Assembly (NCBI GenBank): GCA_019245115.1 | Contig: JAFARZ010000437.1 | Coordinates: forward strand, 1-34,170 | Source of the DNA: Streptosporangiaceae bacterium | GTDB lineage: Bacteria; Actinomycetota; Actinomycetes; Streptosporangiales; Streptosporangiaceae | Direction: 5' to 3' | DNA: 34,170 bases | Shown: positions 14,458 through 23,615 of the stretch, piece by piece | Numbering within the stretch: the first letter of the stretch is position 1 | Layout: each line of letters opens with the position of its first letter | The notes under the pieces: model-generated | The model's input: only the letters and a program-made list of their open reading frames with translations | Told to the model about the DNA's origin: nothing | The model's database searches: none | Program-made: the position numbers and the translations under genes

Positions 14458-17400
14458 GTGAGCACGGACCCGGTCAGCAATCACGGTTTTGCAGGGGGGT
14501 CCAGCGGATGGCTTCCATCCGGCAGAAGCCGAGGAGCCGGAAGACGCCTAGACGGGCGGCCGGTCCGCGGCCGGCCGGAAGCCCTCTCGGGAGACCCCCC
14601 GAGGGACTCCTCAGGCGGCCTCGCCGGCGGCCTCTCGGGAGGCCTCGCCGGAGGCGGGCCGAACACCGATCCCTTCGTGGCTGCCGACGGACAATCGCCG
14701 TGGATCATGCCACCTCCGCTGTCGGCCGGCACACAGCCATTCCCGTATATATCCGAGACCGAACCGCTTCTCTCCGGAACCGGCCCGCAGCCACTCCCCT
14801 GGGTCACAGGACCGCAGCCGATTGCCTACCTGACCGATCCGCGCGCGATCCAGCAACCGCCATCCGGCCCCGGCACTCCGGGCACCCCGAGCACTCCTGG
14901 TACTCCGGGCGCTCCGGGCACTCCGGGTTACGAATTCGAGGGGCGGCGGCCTCGTCCGGGCAGGCATCGCAACGGCCGGACCCCCGCGTCGGCGCACGGA
15001 CTGAAGCCCGTACCGACGACGCCAGGCTTCGAATTCGACCGCCCGGCCGGCCAGGCCTTCCAGCCCGGCCAGGCCTTCCAGCCCGCCCGGACCACCGGGC
15101 CTATCCCATTGCCGGGCCTGGCTGGAGCCGAGTCCCGGAAACCCGCCTCTGGAACCCGGCCGGCCGCCTCCCGAAATGGGCGGTCCACCGGCCAGGCCCG
15201 GCAATCCCCCTCCCGGGGCCGGCCCGCCACACCCCCGCCCGGATCCCCCACGTCCCGCATCCGTTCGCCGAAAAGCGATCCACCGGGAAGAATGCCGGGC
15301 TGGAGCCGCTCACACGACCGGGCCCTGCTGGTCGCGGCCGTGGTCACCGTGATCGTCGCGGGTGTTGTCGTCGGCATTGTTGTTAGCGCTAACAACAGCC
15401 ACCGGAACAACGGCGCCCCCGGCTCTCTCGGCTCCGCGGGCGGAGCTGGCGCCCCTGGCTCCGCAGGCTCCGCAGGCGGAGCCGCGTTCCTTCCCGCGAT
15501 CACCGCCGACCAGGACTTCACCCCGTACACGAAGGCAAGCGCCCGTGGCATCGTCCAGCCGGAGGGCCGCATCACGAGCGCTGGCGACGAGATCGTGGCC
15601 GTGGGCGCGGAGACCGGACAGGCGGTACCCAGGGCCCAGTTCTTCGTATCCGCGAACGCGGGCCGATCCTGGACCTTGGGCACCTTGACCGCGCCCGGAG
15701 GCGGATCGCCGCCGCCGGGGCACGCAGCCCGCTTCGTGGCCGGCGGCCAGGGGCGGTGGGCCGCGATCGGCCCTGACTCGATCTGGACCAGCGGCAACGG
15801 ACGGGCCTGGACGCTGGTCTCCGCTACGGGCCTGCCGCGGCGGGCCGGCGACCGGGTCACCGTGCTGAAGAGGACGCCCGGCGGCTTCATCGCCGCGGGA
15901 GCCAACGTGCCGGACGGCGACCAGGCCAAGGCCACGCCGGTGGTCTTCCTCTCGGCCACCGGTGACCACTGGCGCCGGCTCGGCGCCAGCCAGCTTCATC
16001 TCCCGGCTGGCCGGGGCCGGGCGGCGGATATCAGGCTGGTGGCGTCCGACGGGAACATGATCCTGATCGCCGGGGACGTCACCGTGCCCAATGCCCGCGC
16101 CAGTGGTGCCTGGCTCAGTGCTGCCTGGCTCAGTGACAACGGCGGCGGGAGCTGGCGGCAGGTGCTCGTCCCGATCGATCACGGCGCCAAGGACCAGTTC
16201 ACCGACGCCGCCGCGACCGCGGACGGGTTCGTGCTGGTCAGGTCCGCGACGGTCAACGGACTCCCAGCCGCGGACGTTTATCGCTCAGGCAACGGAACGG
16301 CCTGGACGTTCGCGGCCAGCCTGACGACCCCCGCTGGCTTCGTGCCCGGGCTGATGAACAGCGGACCAGGCCAGTTCAATGCCGTTATCACCGGCCAGTC
16401 CGGCCGGATGCTGACCGCGTTCGTATCCCGCGATGGCGCCATGTGGCGGCAAACTCCCGCGTTCGGCAATGCCGCCGAAGCCATTTCCGGCGTGGCCGTC
16501 ACCACGACAGGCGCCGTGATCGGGGTCGGTGCGCCGGCCACAGCCCCGGGCGGCGGCCAGCGTCTCATCACGCTCTCCGGCCCCGTGGGCGGGATCAGGA
16601 GCCTCAGCCTGACCGGCATACCGGGCGCCGTGGAGCCCCAGCTCGCCGCCAACGCCATCGCCGCAAACGGCGCCACGCAGATCGTGGCAGGCGCCGCGAA
16701 CGGCTTTCCCGCGGCCTGGATCACCGTCGATGGCGGCCGCACATGGCGGCGCGCGACAGGCCGGGCCGACGCGGTGCTGGACCGGCCCGGCGTTCAGCAG
16801 CTCACCGGCGTCACGCACGGCCGCGCCGGATGGCTGGCCGTCGGGGGCGGCAACACGAGCAACACCAGTAATACCGGCAATACTGGCAATACTGGCAATA
16901 CTGGCAACGGAGCGGCCGCCGGTCACCCGATCGTCCTGGTTTCCAAGGATGGCAGCGTCTGGTCCGCCGCCGACGGCGAGCCCGCCTTCGCCCCGGGAGG
17001 CCTCGTCACCCGAGGCGCGGCCGCGAGCCAGAGCGGCTACGTGATCGTGGGATACCAGCGGGTATCGCGGAACACGATCGCCGCCGCCTGGTGGGCGGGC
17101 GGCCAGGCCGGCTGGCACCGGGCCAGCGTAGGGGCGCCCCAGGCGGGCGGCACGCAGATGCTGGTGGTTACCGTCGCCGCCCATGGCTTCGTCGCGGTCG
17201 GCTCGCATGGCACCCACCCTGCCGTCTGGACATCACGCGAAGGCAGGACCTGGACACAGGCTGATCTCCCGCTCCCGCCAGGCACGGGAGACGCGGGCCG
17301 TGCGAAGAGCGCGGTGCTCGAGCATGTCGCCGCCACCGGCCGCACCGTGGTCGCCACGGGCATGGCACTAACCGCAGCGGGACAGGTGCCGTTCGCCGCC

Positions 17401-17730
17401 CGGTCCGGCGACGGCGGCCGCACCTGGACCGAGTCTGTCCTGCCGGTGCCGGCGGGAACGGCCCAGGTCACCGCCATGGCTGCCGCCGAAGGCGGTTTCA
17501 CGGTGACCGGCATGTTCGGCACCACGCCGGGGCAGCGGGATGTGGTCGTCTGGATGTCCCAGGAGGGAAGGACGTGGCAGGCGACCACACCTACCGGATA
17601 CGGCCTGACCGGCCCCGGTATCCAGGCCATCACCGGCCTCACGGCGTCCGGCCGCACGCTCGCAGGGGTCGGCTTCACCGCAACCCCAGGCGGCGAGCAG
17701 CTTACCTACTGGCGGTCTCTCACCCGATAG
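14458..17730 (+). CDS. Membrane-anchored Asp-box (BNR) repeat protein with long disordered cytoplasmic N-terminus
   Basis: This is a 1090-residue protein of unknown function. Residues 1 to about 285 are Gly/Pro/Arg-rich and low in complexity, with a GTPGTPSTPG collagen-like run. One transmembrane helix follows at about 289-311 (ALLVAAVVTVIVAGVVVGIV), with positive charges before it, so the rest should be outside the cell. The exterior carries at least seven Asp-box-like motifs (ANAGRSWTL, GNGRAWTL, VDGGRTWRR, REGRTWTQ, GDGGRTWTE, QEGRTWQ and similar), typical of sialidase-like beta-propellers. No catalytic sialidase residues are evident. An NTGNTGNTGN run near residues 800-818 is coded by a 9-bp repeat at 16852-16911. 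GTG at 14458 is chosen because GGAGGG lies 8 bases upstream. It could be a surface sensor or binding protein. Confidence 0.8.
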   Translation: MSTDPVSNHGFAGGSSGWLPSGRSRGAGRRLDGRPVRGRPEALSGDPPRDSSGGLAGGLSGGLAGGGPNTDPFVAADGQSPWIMPPPLSAGTQPFPYISETEPLLSGTGPQPLPWVTGPQPIAYLTDPRAIQQPPSGPGTPGTPSTPGTPGAPGTPGYEFEGRRPRPGRHRNGRTPASAHGLKPVPTTPGFEFDRPAGQAFQPGQAFQPARTTGPIPLPGLAGAESRKPASGTRPAASRNGRSTGQARQSPSRGRPATPPPGSPTSRIRSPKSDPPGRMPGWSRSHDRALLVAAVVTVIVAGVVVGIVVSANNSHRNNGAPGSLGSAGGAGAPGSAGSAGGAAFLPAITADQDFTPYTKASARGIVQPEGRITSAGDEIVAVGAETGQAVPRAQFFVSANAGRSWTLGTLTAPGGGSPPPGHAARFVAGGQGRWAAIGPDSIWTSGNGRAWTLVSATGLPRRAGDRVTVLKRTPGGFIAAGANVPDGDQAKATPVVFLSATGDHWRRLGASQLHLPAGRGRAADIRLVASDGNMILIAGDVTVPNARASGAWLSAAWLSDNGGGSWRQVLVPIDHGAKDQFTDAAATADGFVLVRSATVNGLPAADVYRSGNGTAWTFAASLTTPAGFVPGLMNSGPGQFNAVITGQSGRMLTAFVSRDGAMWRQTPAFGNAAEAISGVAVTTTGAVIGVGAPATAPGGGQRLITLSGPVGGIRSLSLTGIPGAVEPQLAANAIAANGATQIVAGAANGFPAAWITVDGGRTWRRATGRADAVLDRPGVQQLTGVTHGRAGWLAVGGGNTSNTSNTGNTGNTGNTGNGAAAGHPIVLVSKDGSVWSAADGEPAFAPGGLVTRGAAASQSGYVIVGYQRVSRNTIAAAWWAGGQAGWHRASVGAPQAGGTQMLVVTVAAHGFVAVGSHGTHPAVWTSREGRTWTQADLPLPPGTGDAGRAKSAVLEHVAATGRTVVATGMALTAAGQVPFAARSGDGGRTWTESVLPVPAGTAQVTAMAAAEGGFTVTGMFGTTPGQRDVVVWMSQEGRTWQATTPTGYGLTGPGIQAITGLTASGRTLAGVGFTATPGGEQLTYWRSLTR
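16852..16911 (+). repeat. 9-bp tandem repeat coding Asn-Thr-Gly
   Basis: Successive AAYACYRGC-type units culminate in three near-identical copies of AATACTGGC. They encode an Asn/Thr/Gly (and Ser) loop in the BNR protein. The repeat is in frame and relatively A/T-rich for this genome, as expected of slippage-driven growth. Confidence 0.8.
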
Positions 17731-17732
17731 GG

Positions 17733-19136
17733 TTACAGGGGCGGGCCCTGGGTCAGCCGGATGCTGCTGGTGGTCGACTTCCCGGACAGGTTCACCCAGG
17801 TCAGCGACACCGTGTCACCGGGGTGGTAGTTAGCGATGGCCGCGTGCAGCTGGTCCGGCGTGCTCACCGGCTTGCCGTTGACCGCTGTTATGACGGCGCC
17901 GCCGGTCATTCCGGTGGCCGCCGCCGGGCTGTTGCAGATCACGCCGACGACCAGCGTGCCGCTGTTGACCGGCGCTATGTTCGCCGGCACCGGCATGTTC
18001 GCTTCGTTTGAGTAGCAGTTCTGCTGAGGCCCGTAGGCGTAACCGCCGTTCTGCTGAGCCTGGTCCTGGGCCTGGATCTGCGGGTTGCCGCTCTTGGACG
18101 ACGGAAGGAAGATGCCGACGAACGGCGGGTAGCCGATGGAGATCGTCGAGCTGCCGTGTCCCGCGACGATCTGGTTGACCACCGATATCGCGGTGTTGAT
18201 CGGTATCGCGAAACCGGCCGCCTGCTGCTGCGAGAACTGAACGTTGCTCCCGGCGGTGTTCATGCCGATGACCTGACCGGACGTGTTGGCCAGCGCGCCG
18301 CCGGAGTCGCCGGAGACGATGGCCGCGTTGGTCTGGATCATATTGTGCAGCGTCTCGCTGGTCTGGATGCCGTTCTCGTCCTGCGCGGTGATGGTCTGGT
18401 TGAGCCCGGTCACCTGACCGGGCGCCGGGACGATCTGGCTGCCGCCTTCGGCGTTGCCCATCGCGATGACGCTGTCACCCGTCTTGACGCTGGATGAATC
18501 GCCCGTCGAGATCGTACGCAGCCCCGATACGCCCTGAAGCTGGATCGCGGCGATGTCCCCGGTCTGGTCGTAGCCCAGGACCTTGGCCTTGTATGTCCTG
18601 CCGGTGGCCACGACCGTCGCGCTCACGCTGGTGGCGTTCTCGATCACGTGGTTGTTGGTCAGTACCAGCCCGTCGGAGTTGACCACCATGCCGGTCCCGG
18701 CGGCCTGCTCGGCGCGATATTGCAGCGACGTGTTGATGATCACCAGGCCGGCCGAGACCTTGCTGACGACGGCCTGCTGCCCGGAGCTGAGTCCGCTCCC
18801 GCCACCGATCGGGATCTGGCCCTGCTGCGGCTGCTGCTGGGGCTGCTGCTGAGGCTGCTGAGCCGGTGCGGAAGACCCGATGGACGGCGAGGCAACCGGC
18901 GTGCTCGATCCGGTGTGATCGATCCCGACCACCAGCCCCGCACCCAGCGCGGCAGCCACTACCGCCACCGCTATGTACCGGAACAGTCCCGGTCCCGGTG
19001 GAGGCGGCGGTGGCGGCCCGTACCCGCCGTAACCGCCATAACCGGGCTGCTGACCGTACCCAGGCTGGCCGTACTCTCCGTAGTTCGGCTGAGTGCCGTA
19101 TCCGGGCTGGCCGCCATATCCGCCGTAGTCCTGCAT
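17733..19136 (-). CDS. Membrane-anchored HtrA-like trypsin-type serine protease with PDZ domain
   Basis: This is a 467-residue S1C-type protease. Residues 1-50 are Gly/Tyr/Gln-rich ending in a seven-Pro run. A transmembrane helix lies at about 53-72 and a Gln/Pro linker at about 92-106. The protease domain has the full triad: H163 in LTNNHVIEN, D194 in QTGDIAAIQL, and S278 in VSGDSGGAL. A PDZ domain occupies roughly 385-465 (GVICNSPAAATGMTGGAVITAVNGKPV). The active site should face outward, for quality control or regulated proteolysis at the envelope. ATG is preceded by GGAG with a 7-base spacer. Its stop lies 2 bp from the stop of the convergent BNR gene. Substrate unknown; actinomycetes carry several such paralogues. 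Confidence 0.94.
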   Translation of the reverse strand: MQDYGGYGGQPGYGTQPNYGEYGQPGYGQQPGYGGYGGYGPPPPPPPGPGLFRYIAVAVVAAALGAGLVVGIDHTGSSTPVASPSIGSSAPAQQPQQQPQQQPQQGQIPIGGGSGLSSGQQAVVSKVSAGLVIINTSLQYRAEQAAGTGMVVNSDGLVLTNNHVIENATSVSATVVATGRTYKAKVLGYDQTGDIAAIQLQGVSGLRTISTGDSSSVKTGDSVIAMGNAEGGSQIVPAPGQVTGLNQTITAQDENGIQTSETLHNMIQTNAAIVSGDSGGALANTSGQVIGMNTAGSNVQFSQQQAAGFAIPINTAISVVNQIVAGHGSSTISIGYPPFVGIFLPSSKSGNPQIQAQDQAQQNGGYAYGPQQNCYSNEANMPVPANIAPVNSGTLVVGVICNSPAAATGMTGGAVITAVNGKPVSTPDQLHAAIANYHPGDTVSLTWVNLSGKSTTSSIRLTQGPPL

Positions 19137-19265
19137 ACCTTCACTCCACCCTCGATCGCGCCCTCTTCAGTCAGCACTACCAACCTGACCGTTAGCTGAG
19201 TGGCGGCTGGAGGTTCTCAATCTATTTTCACGAACGGCGGTGGTGCTTCCCCGTAATGACGGCAT

Positions 19266-20687
19266 TCAACCAGCGAGGGCAGCGAGTTCGGGAACGAAAT
19301 ACCGGCCATCGACAGTGCCCACGCCCGCGGCGAGGCTGTAACCTGCGCGGGCGCTGTAACCGTGAATCGTGTACGCGTGGCCGCTCTGGCGGAAACTTAC
19401 GGTGTTGTTGCCGGTGGTGACCGGCACGATGCCCCGGAGGCCGTGCAGGGACATCTGGTAAAGAGCCGGGTTGATCAGCCCGAGCGGGTGCCCGGCGATC
19501 TGGGCCGCCAGCGCCACGACGCCGGCGAACAGCGGAGTCGCCTCACTGGTACCGCACGTCTGGGACCATCCGGCCGGGGCACCGGCGAAGGTGCTGTAGG
19601 TGTCGACCGAGCCGTTGCAGGCCGCGCTCATCGAGATGTCCGGTACGCCACGTGCGTTGCCGACGATGTTCTTGACGCCGTTCTGGTACCCCGGGCGGCT
19701 GAACAGGACGGACTTCCCGCCGCCGCCCGCGTCGGGGTTGGGGCCGGTATCGCCGAACACGAACTCGTTCGTCGGCCTGCTGTAGGTGTCGTTCCAGACG
19801 TTGTCCCGCGCGGTGTGGTTGCCGGCCGCGTCCAGGTGAAGCTGGGTTCCGCCGATCCCGGTAACCAGCGGGTCGCTGTCGGACCAGGAGGTCACCGGGA
19901 AGAGGTAGTAGGTGGAGCCGTTGAGTCCGACGTCGGCCGCGCCGCTGTCGCCGGAGGCGGTGAGCATCGTGACATGGGCTCGCTGAGCGGCGAAGTTGGC
20001 ACCGCGCAGCGCCTGGACGCTGGCCCTGGACGGGAAGGTCAGCTCGGTGGCGCTGAAACTCTGGCTGATCACGTCGGCGTGGTAGTGCTTGAGCACGTAT
20101 TCCTCGGCGGACACGATCTGCGGGAAGCCGTGCACGCCTTCGGTCTCCGACACCGGCGTCTCGACCAGCAGGATGTTCGCCGCGGGCGCGATGGTGTGCG
20201 CGTACTCGACGTCGAGCGTGGTCTCGCCGGCCCAGCCGACCATGTCGGAGTTCTTCGGGTTGTAGGGCGGCACCTTCCCGGCCGGCGCGATGATCCGCAG
20301 CGACGGCGGCGCGGGCAGATGGAAAGTGCTGTCGAACACGCCCAGGTCATGTGAGATGGTCGGGCTGCCGAAGGAGTCCACGATGACGATCGTGGTGCCC
20401 CGCCCGGTGATGCCGCTGCGGTACAGGGCGGGCAGGTCATAGGCCCGCTGGAGCTGAGCGGGCTCGTAGCAGGCGATGGAGTACAGCCGCTCGCACTGCG
20501 CCGTGGTGGTCGGCGCGGACTGTGTCGCGCCGATGTGACGGATCATCGGCGTGACGATCACGTCGGCCCCTGCTGACGCCGCTCCTGTCGAGGTCGCGGC
20601 CGGAGTGGCGGTCGCGGCTGCGGTGACGGTCGTGGCGGCAAGCCCGCAGATGCCGATGACCACGGCGAGCTTCCTGGAAAGGCGCAA
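19266..20687 (-). CDS. Secreted S53-family (sedolisin) serine-carboxyl peptidase, copy A
   Basis: This 473-residue secreted peptidase starts, in my reading, at TTG 20687, since AAGGAG lies 6 bases upstream and the product then begins with a clean signal peptide (MRLSRKLAVVIGICGLAATT). A GTG start at 20714 is possible but puts the ribosome site inside the gene. Sedolisin residues are all present (numbered from TTG): E155 and D159 in GETTLDVE, oxyanion D247 in ASGDSGAAD, S381 in CGTSEATPLFAG. A calcium-site-like VPDISMSA lies before the Ser. The usual ~180-residue pro-kumamolisin domain is missing; only about 60 residues separate signal peptide and catalytic domain. Family members act at acid pH outside the cell. 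It lies downstream of a close paralogue on the same strand. Confidence 0.93.
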   Translation of the reverse strand: MRLSRKLAVVIGICGLAATTVTAAATATPAATSTGAASAGADVIVTPMIRHIGATQSAPTTTAQCERLYSIACYEPAQLQRAYDLPALYRSGITGRGTTIVIVDSFGSPTISHDLGVFDSTFHLPAPPSLRIIAPAGKVPPYNPKNSDMVGWAGETTLDVEYAHTIAPAANILLVETPVSETEGVHGFPQIVSAEEYVLKHYHADVISQSFSATELTFPSRASVQALRGANFAAQRAHVTMLTASGDSGAADVGLNGSTYYLFPVTSWSDSDPLVTGIGGTQLHLDAAGNHTARDNVWNDTYSRPTNEFVFGDTGPNPDAGGGGKSVLFSRPGYQNGVKNIVGNARGVPDISMSAACNGSVDTYSTFAGAPAGWSQTCGTSEATPLFAGVVALAAQIAGHPLGLINPALYQMSLHGLRGIVPVTTGNNTVSFRQSGHAYTIHGYSARAGYSLAAGVGTVDGRYFVPELAALAG

Positions 20688-20739
20688 TGAACGCTCCTTC
20701 TTTGCGGGCACCACCTGGCCTGACGACTATAACTCACAC

Positions 20740-20752
20740 AATCGGACCGATT
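20740..20752. promoter_or_regulatory. Small inverted repeat between the two S53 genes
   Basis: AATCGG-A-CCGATT has 6-bp arms around one base and overlaps the copy B stop codon (20751-20753). It could be an operator for copy A. It is too short and lacks the T-run expected of a terminator. Confidence 0.35.
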
Positions 20753-22217
20753 AGCCCAGGCGAGCCAGTTCGGGGACGAAGTACTGGGCGTTGATGGTTC
20801 CGACGCCTGTGGCCAGGCTGTAACCGCGGCGGCCGGAGTAGCCGTGGATGGTGTACGCGCGGCCGTTCTGGCTGAACGAGACGGTGTTATTGCCCGAGGT
20901 CACCTGGACAATGCCGGGTGCGTGCGAAGCCGCGAGCTTGTACAGGGCCGGGTTGATCAGTCCGAGTGAGTGGCCGGCCTTCTGCGCGGCGAGCGCCACG
21001 ATGCCGGCGAACAGCGGGGTCGACTCGCTGGTGCCGCACACCGCGTACCAGCCGGCCTGCAGGCCACCGTAGCTCTGGTACACGTTCACCGCGCCGGCGC
21101 AGGAGCCGCTCATCGAGATGTCCGGAACGCCGCGGCTGCCGCCGACCACGGACTTGACGCCGTTCTGGAAGGACGGCCGGCGGAAGCGGGCGGACTTACC
21201 GCCGCCGGTGGCGAGCGGGTTCGGGCCATTGTCGCTGAAGACGAACTGGTTCACGTCCTGGTTGTAAGTGTCGTTCCATACCGTGTCCGCCGACGTGCGG
21301 TTGCCGTTGGAGTCCAGGCCCAGGTTCGTGCCGCCGACGGCGGTGACCAGCGGGTCGGTGGCGGGCCAGTTCGCGGTCGGATAGGTGTAATAGGTGGTTC
21401 CATCCGCACCGGTGTTGGCGGCGCCGGTGTCCCCTGTCGCGGCGAGCACGGTGATGCGCTTGCGCTGGGCGTTCTGGTATGCGTAACGCAGCGAGTTGAT
21501 CGGCCCGGCCGACTGCTCCGCGCCGCTGAAGCTCTGGCTGATCACGTCGCCGAGGTGGTGCTGGACGACGTAGTTCTCGGCCTTGACGGCCGGGCCGATG
21601 AAGTTGCCGTTGCCGTCCTCGGGCACCTCAACCAGCAGGATGTTCGCGCCGGGAGCGACAGCGTGCGCCCACTCCACGTCGAGAGTGGTCTCCCCGGCCC
21701 AGCCAACCATATCGGCGTTGTTCGGATCGTAGCCGGGGATCCGCCCGGCCGGCGCGATGATCTTCAGTGAGGGCGGGTCCGGCAGCGCCATGGCGCTGTC
21801 GAACTGGGACAGGTCGCCCCGGATTGCCGGCGAGCCGAACACGTCCACCACGACGATCGTCCGGCCGCGGCCGTTGATGCCGCCGCGGTACAGCGCGGGC
21901 AGGTTGTAGGCCCGCTGGAGCTGCGCCGGATCGTAACAGGCGATCTGATACTGCTGCTCGCAGTCGGCCGACGCCGGCGGATCCTGGGTGGCTCTATGGT
22001 TGACATGGAATATGCCCGGGCCCCCGGTCACAGCGAGGTTGTTCAGCACGGTGATACTCAAGCCCGGTGTCCGGCCGGACGACTTGCCGGCCGCCGGGGA
22101 CGCGGCCACCACCGTGGCTGAACCGATAACGACTGAACCGATAGCGGCACCGAGCGCACAGATGGTAACGATCAGGCCCGCGAGGGCACGTTTAGTCAGC
22201 GCGCGCGTAAACCGCAT
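20751..22217 (-). CDS. Secreted S53-family (sedolisin) serine-carboxyl peptidase, copy B
   Basis: This 488-residue paralogue of copy A is encoded immediately upstream, 63 bp before its start. ATG at 22217 is chosen because GGGGAG lies 7 bases upstream and the N-terminus (MRFTRALTKRALAGLIVTIC) is a good signal peptide; the frame extends to 22307 without such support. Catalytic residues are E176 and D180 (GETTLDVEW), D263 (TGDTGAANTG) and S397 (CGTSESTPLFAG). As in copy A there is no full inhibitory pro-domain, and a Cys pair (DCEQQYQIACYDPAQL) precedes the core. The two were likely produced by tandem duplication and may be cotranscribed. Substrate specificity cannot be inferred. Confidence 0.93.
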   Translation of the reverse strand: MRFTRALTKRALAGLIVTICALGAAIGSVVIGSATVVAASPAAGKSSGRTPGLSITVLNNLAVTGGPGIFHVNHRATQDPPASADCEQQYQIACYDPAQLQRAYNLPALYRGGINGRGRTIVVVDVFGSPAIRGDLSQFDSAMALPDPPSLKIIAPAGRIPGYDPNNADMVGWAGETTLDVEWAHAVAPGANILLVEVPEDGNGNFIGPAVKAENYVVQHHLGDVISQSFSGAEQSAGPINSLRYAYQNAQRKRITVLAATGDTGAANTGADGTTYYTYPTANWPATDPLVTAVGGTNLGLDSNGNRTSADTVWNDTYNQDVNQFVFSDNGPNPLATGGGKSARFRRPSFQNGVKSVVGGSRGVPDISMSGSCAGAVNVYQSYGGLQAGWYAVCGTSESTPLFAGIVALAAQKAGHSLGLINPALYKLAASHAPGIVQVTSGNNTVSFSQNGRAYTIHGYSGRRGYSLATGVGTINAQYFVPELARLG

Positions 22218-22379
22218 GAACCCGCTCCCCGTCTTTGGTGAAGGACCACCCCTGCGACGCAACGAACATAACACCTGCACAGTGGCGGAATGGTCACAAT
22301 TCACCATCTACGCGACCGTCGCGTCGCTGAGCGGTCGCAAGCGCCATACTTGGACCTACCCCCAACAGAGGTGAGCAGC

Positions 22380-23615
22380 ATGCGCTTGCGCGGAAACGTG
22401 GCGATCGACCTCGGCACGGTCAACACACTCGTCTGGGTAGCCGGACGTGGCCTGGTGCTGGAAGAGCCGTCCGCGATCGCCATCGACACCTCGGCCGGCT
22501 CGGTGGCGGCGGTCGGTTCGGCGGCCGACGCCCTGGCCGACAAGGAACCGCAGGACATCGAGGTCCTCCACCCGCTGCGGGACGGCGTGATCGCCGACCT
22601 GGACGCGACGGCGGCGATGCTGCACGCCTTCTTGCGCCGGGCCCGCCGGCACAACGGCCCGCTGCGGCCCAACGCGCTGGTCTGCGTGCCGAGCGGCGCC
22701 ACCGACGTGGAGCGAAGGTCGGTGCTGGCCGCGCTGAGCGTGCGCCGTCCCCGTTACAACGTGCGCCTGATCGATGAGCCGGTGGCGGCCGCGGCGGGAG
22801 CGGGATTCGACCTGGGCAGCGGGTCCGGCGGGTTCATCGTCGACATCGGCGGGGGTACCACCGAGGTGGCGGTGGTAGCAGGCTGGCGGGTCGCCCGGGC
22901 GGTATCGCTCCGCAAGGCGGGCAATTCGATGGACGAGGCCATCATCGCCCTGGCCAGGAACGAGCTCGGACTGATCCTGTCCCAGCGTGCCGCCAGGGAA
23001 CTGAAGATGACGCTGGGCCTCAACAGCGGCGATCCCAGCCAGACGCAGCGGGTCGAGACGGTCGGGATCGACGCGGCCACCCGCACGCCGCGAGCCGAAC
23101 GCGTGTCCGGCTGGCTGGTCGCCGCCGCGATCGAGCCGGTTGTCAGCGCGATCGCCGAGCAAGTGCTGGAGATCCTGTCGGCGATACCGGCCGGGCTGGC
23201 CGAGGACGTGGTGCGGGGAAAGATCCGGCTGGCGGGTGGCGGAGCACTGCTGCCCGGACTCCCCGAGCGGATCGAGAAGGTAGCCGGCATCGGCACTGTG
23301 GTGGCCGACGATCCGCTGCGCTGCGTGGTCCGCGGCGCGGCCGAGATCCTGGAGCGAAAGCAGACCCCAGGACCCGGGCCGCGCCTCTTATTCCTCCGCT
23401 GTGTTTTCCTCCGCGCCAAGGCCACGCTGGCGCGCGGCCGGCTTGGGGCCACGCCGGGAATTGCCGCCCCGTTGGGACGGCAACCGGCGCGGCGCTCGCT
23501 TTCGCTCGCTGACTATTCGAGCGGCTGGCGGGCGATCGCGGCCGGCTCACGGCCGGCCAGCAGCCAGCCGCCGATGACCGATATCGCGGGCAAGCCGACC
23601 AGGATGAGCAGGTAA
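22380..23615 (+). CDS. MreB-like actin-family protein with repeat-derived C-terminal tail
   Basis: This 411-residue protein has an MreB/Mbl-like core of about 325 residues: phosphate 1 motif AIDLGTVNTLVW (8-19), phosphate 2 motif IVDIGGGTTEVAVV, and adenosine motif LAGGGALLPGLPERI. MreB-type proteins polymerise on the membrane and guide wall synthesis. No mreC, mreD, rodA or pbp2 neighbours are present, so it is an orphan paralogue. ATG at 22380 follows GAGGT with a 7-base spacer. After ILERK (about residue 325) the frame runs into the ~110-bp intergenic repeat (23401-23512) and then 103 bp antisense into the permease gene, adding about 85 Arg/Ala-rich residues unlike MreB. The native stop has probably been lost. 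It could still be functional, as the tail is outside the fold. Confidence 0.85.
   Translation: MRLRGNVAIDLGTVNTLVWVAGRGLVLEEPSAIAIDTSAGSVAAVGSAADALADKEPQDIEVLHPLRDGVIADLDATAAMLHAFLRRARRHNGPLRPNALVCVPSGATDVERRSVLAALSVRRPRYNVRLIDEPVAAAAGAGFDLGSGSGGFIVDIGGGTTEVAVVAGWRVARAVSLRKAGNSMDEAIIALARNELGLILSQRAARELKMTLGLNSGDPSQTQRVETVGIDAATRTPRAERVSGWLVAAAIEPVVSAIAEQVLEILSAIPAGLAEDVVRGKIRLAGGGALLPGLPERIEKVAGIGTVVADDPLRCVVRGAAEILERKQTPGPGPRLLFLRCVFLRAKATLARGRLGATPGIAAPLGRQPARRSLSLADYSSGWRAIAAGSRPASSQPPMTDIAGKPTRMSR
23401..23512 (-). repeat. Structured ~110-bp repeat, copy 1 (after the permease gene)
   Basis: This aligns across its whole length with 26790-26899, in the same orientation, with small indels and scattered substitutions. 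It begins at the base after the permease stop on the minus strand. It contains a hairpin at 23461-23483 (arms TTGCCGCCCC and GGGACGGCAA, one G-T pair, 3-base loop), bracketed by GCCGG/CCGGC. On the plus strand it is read through by the MreB-like frame. Confidence 0.85.
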
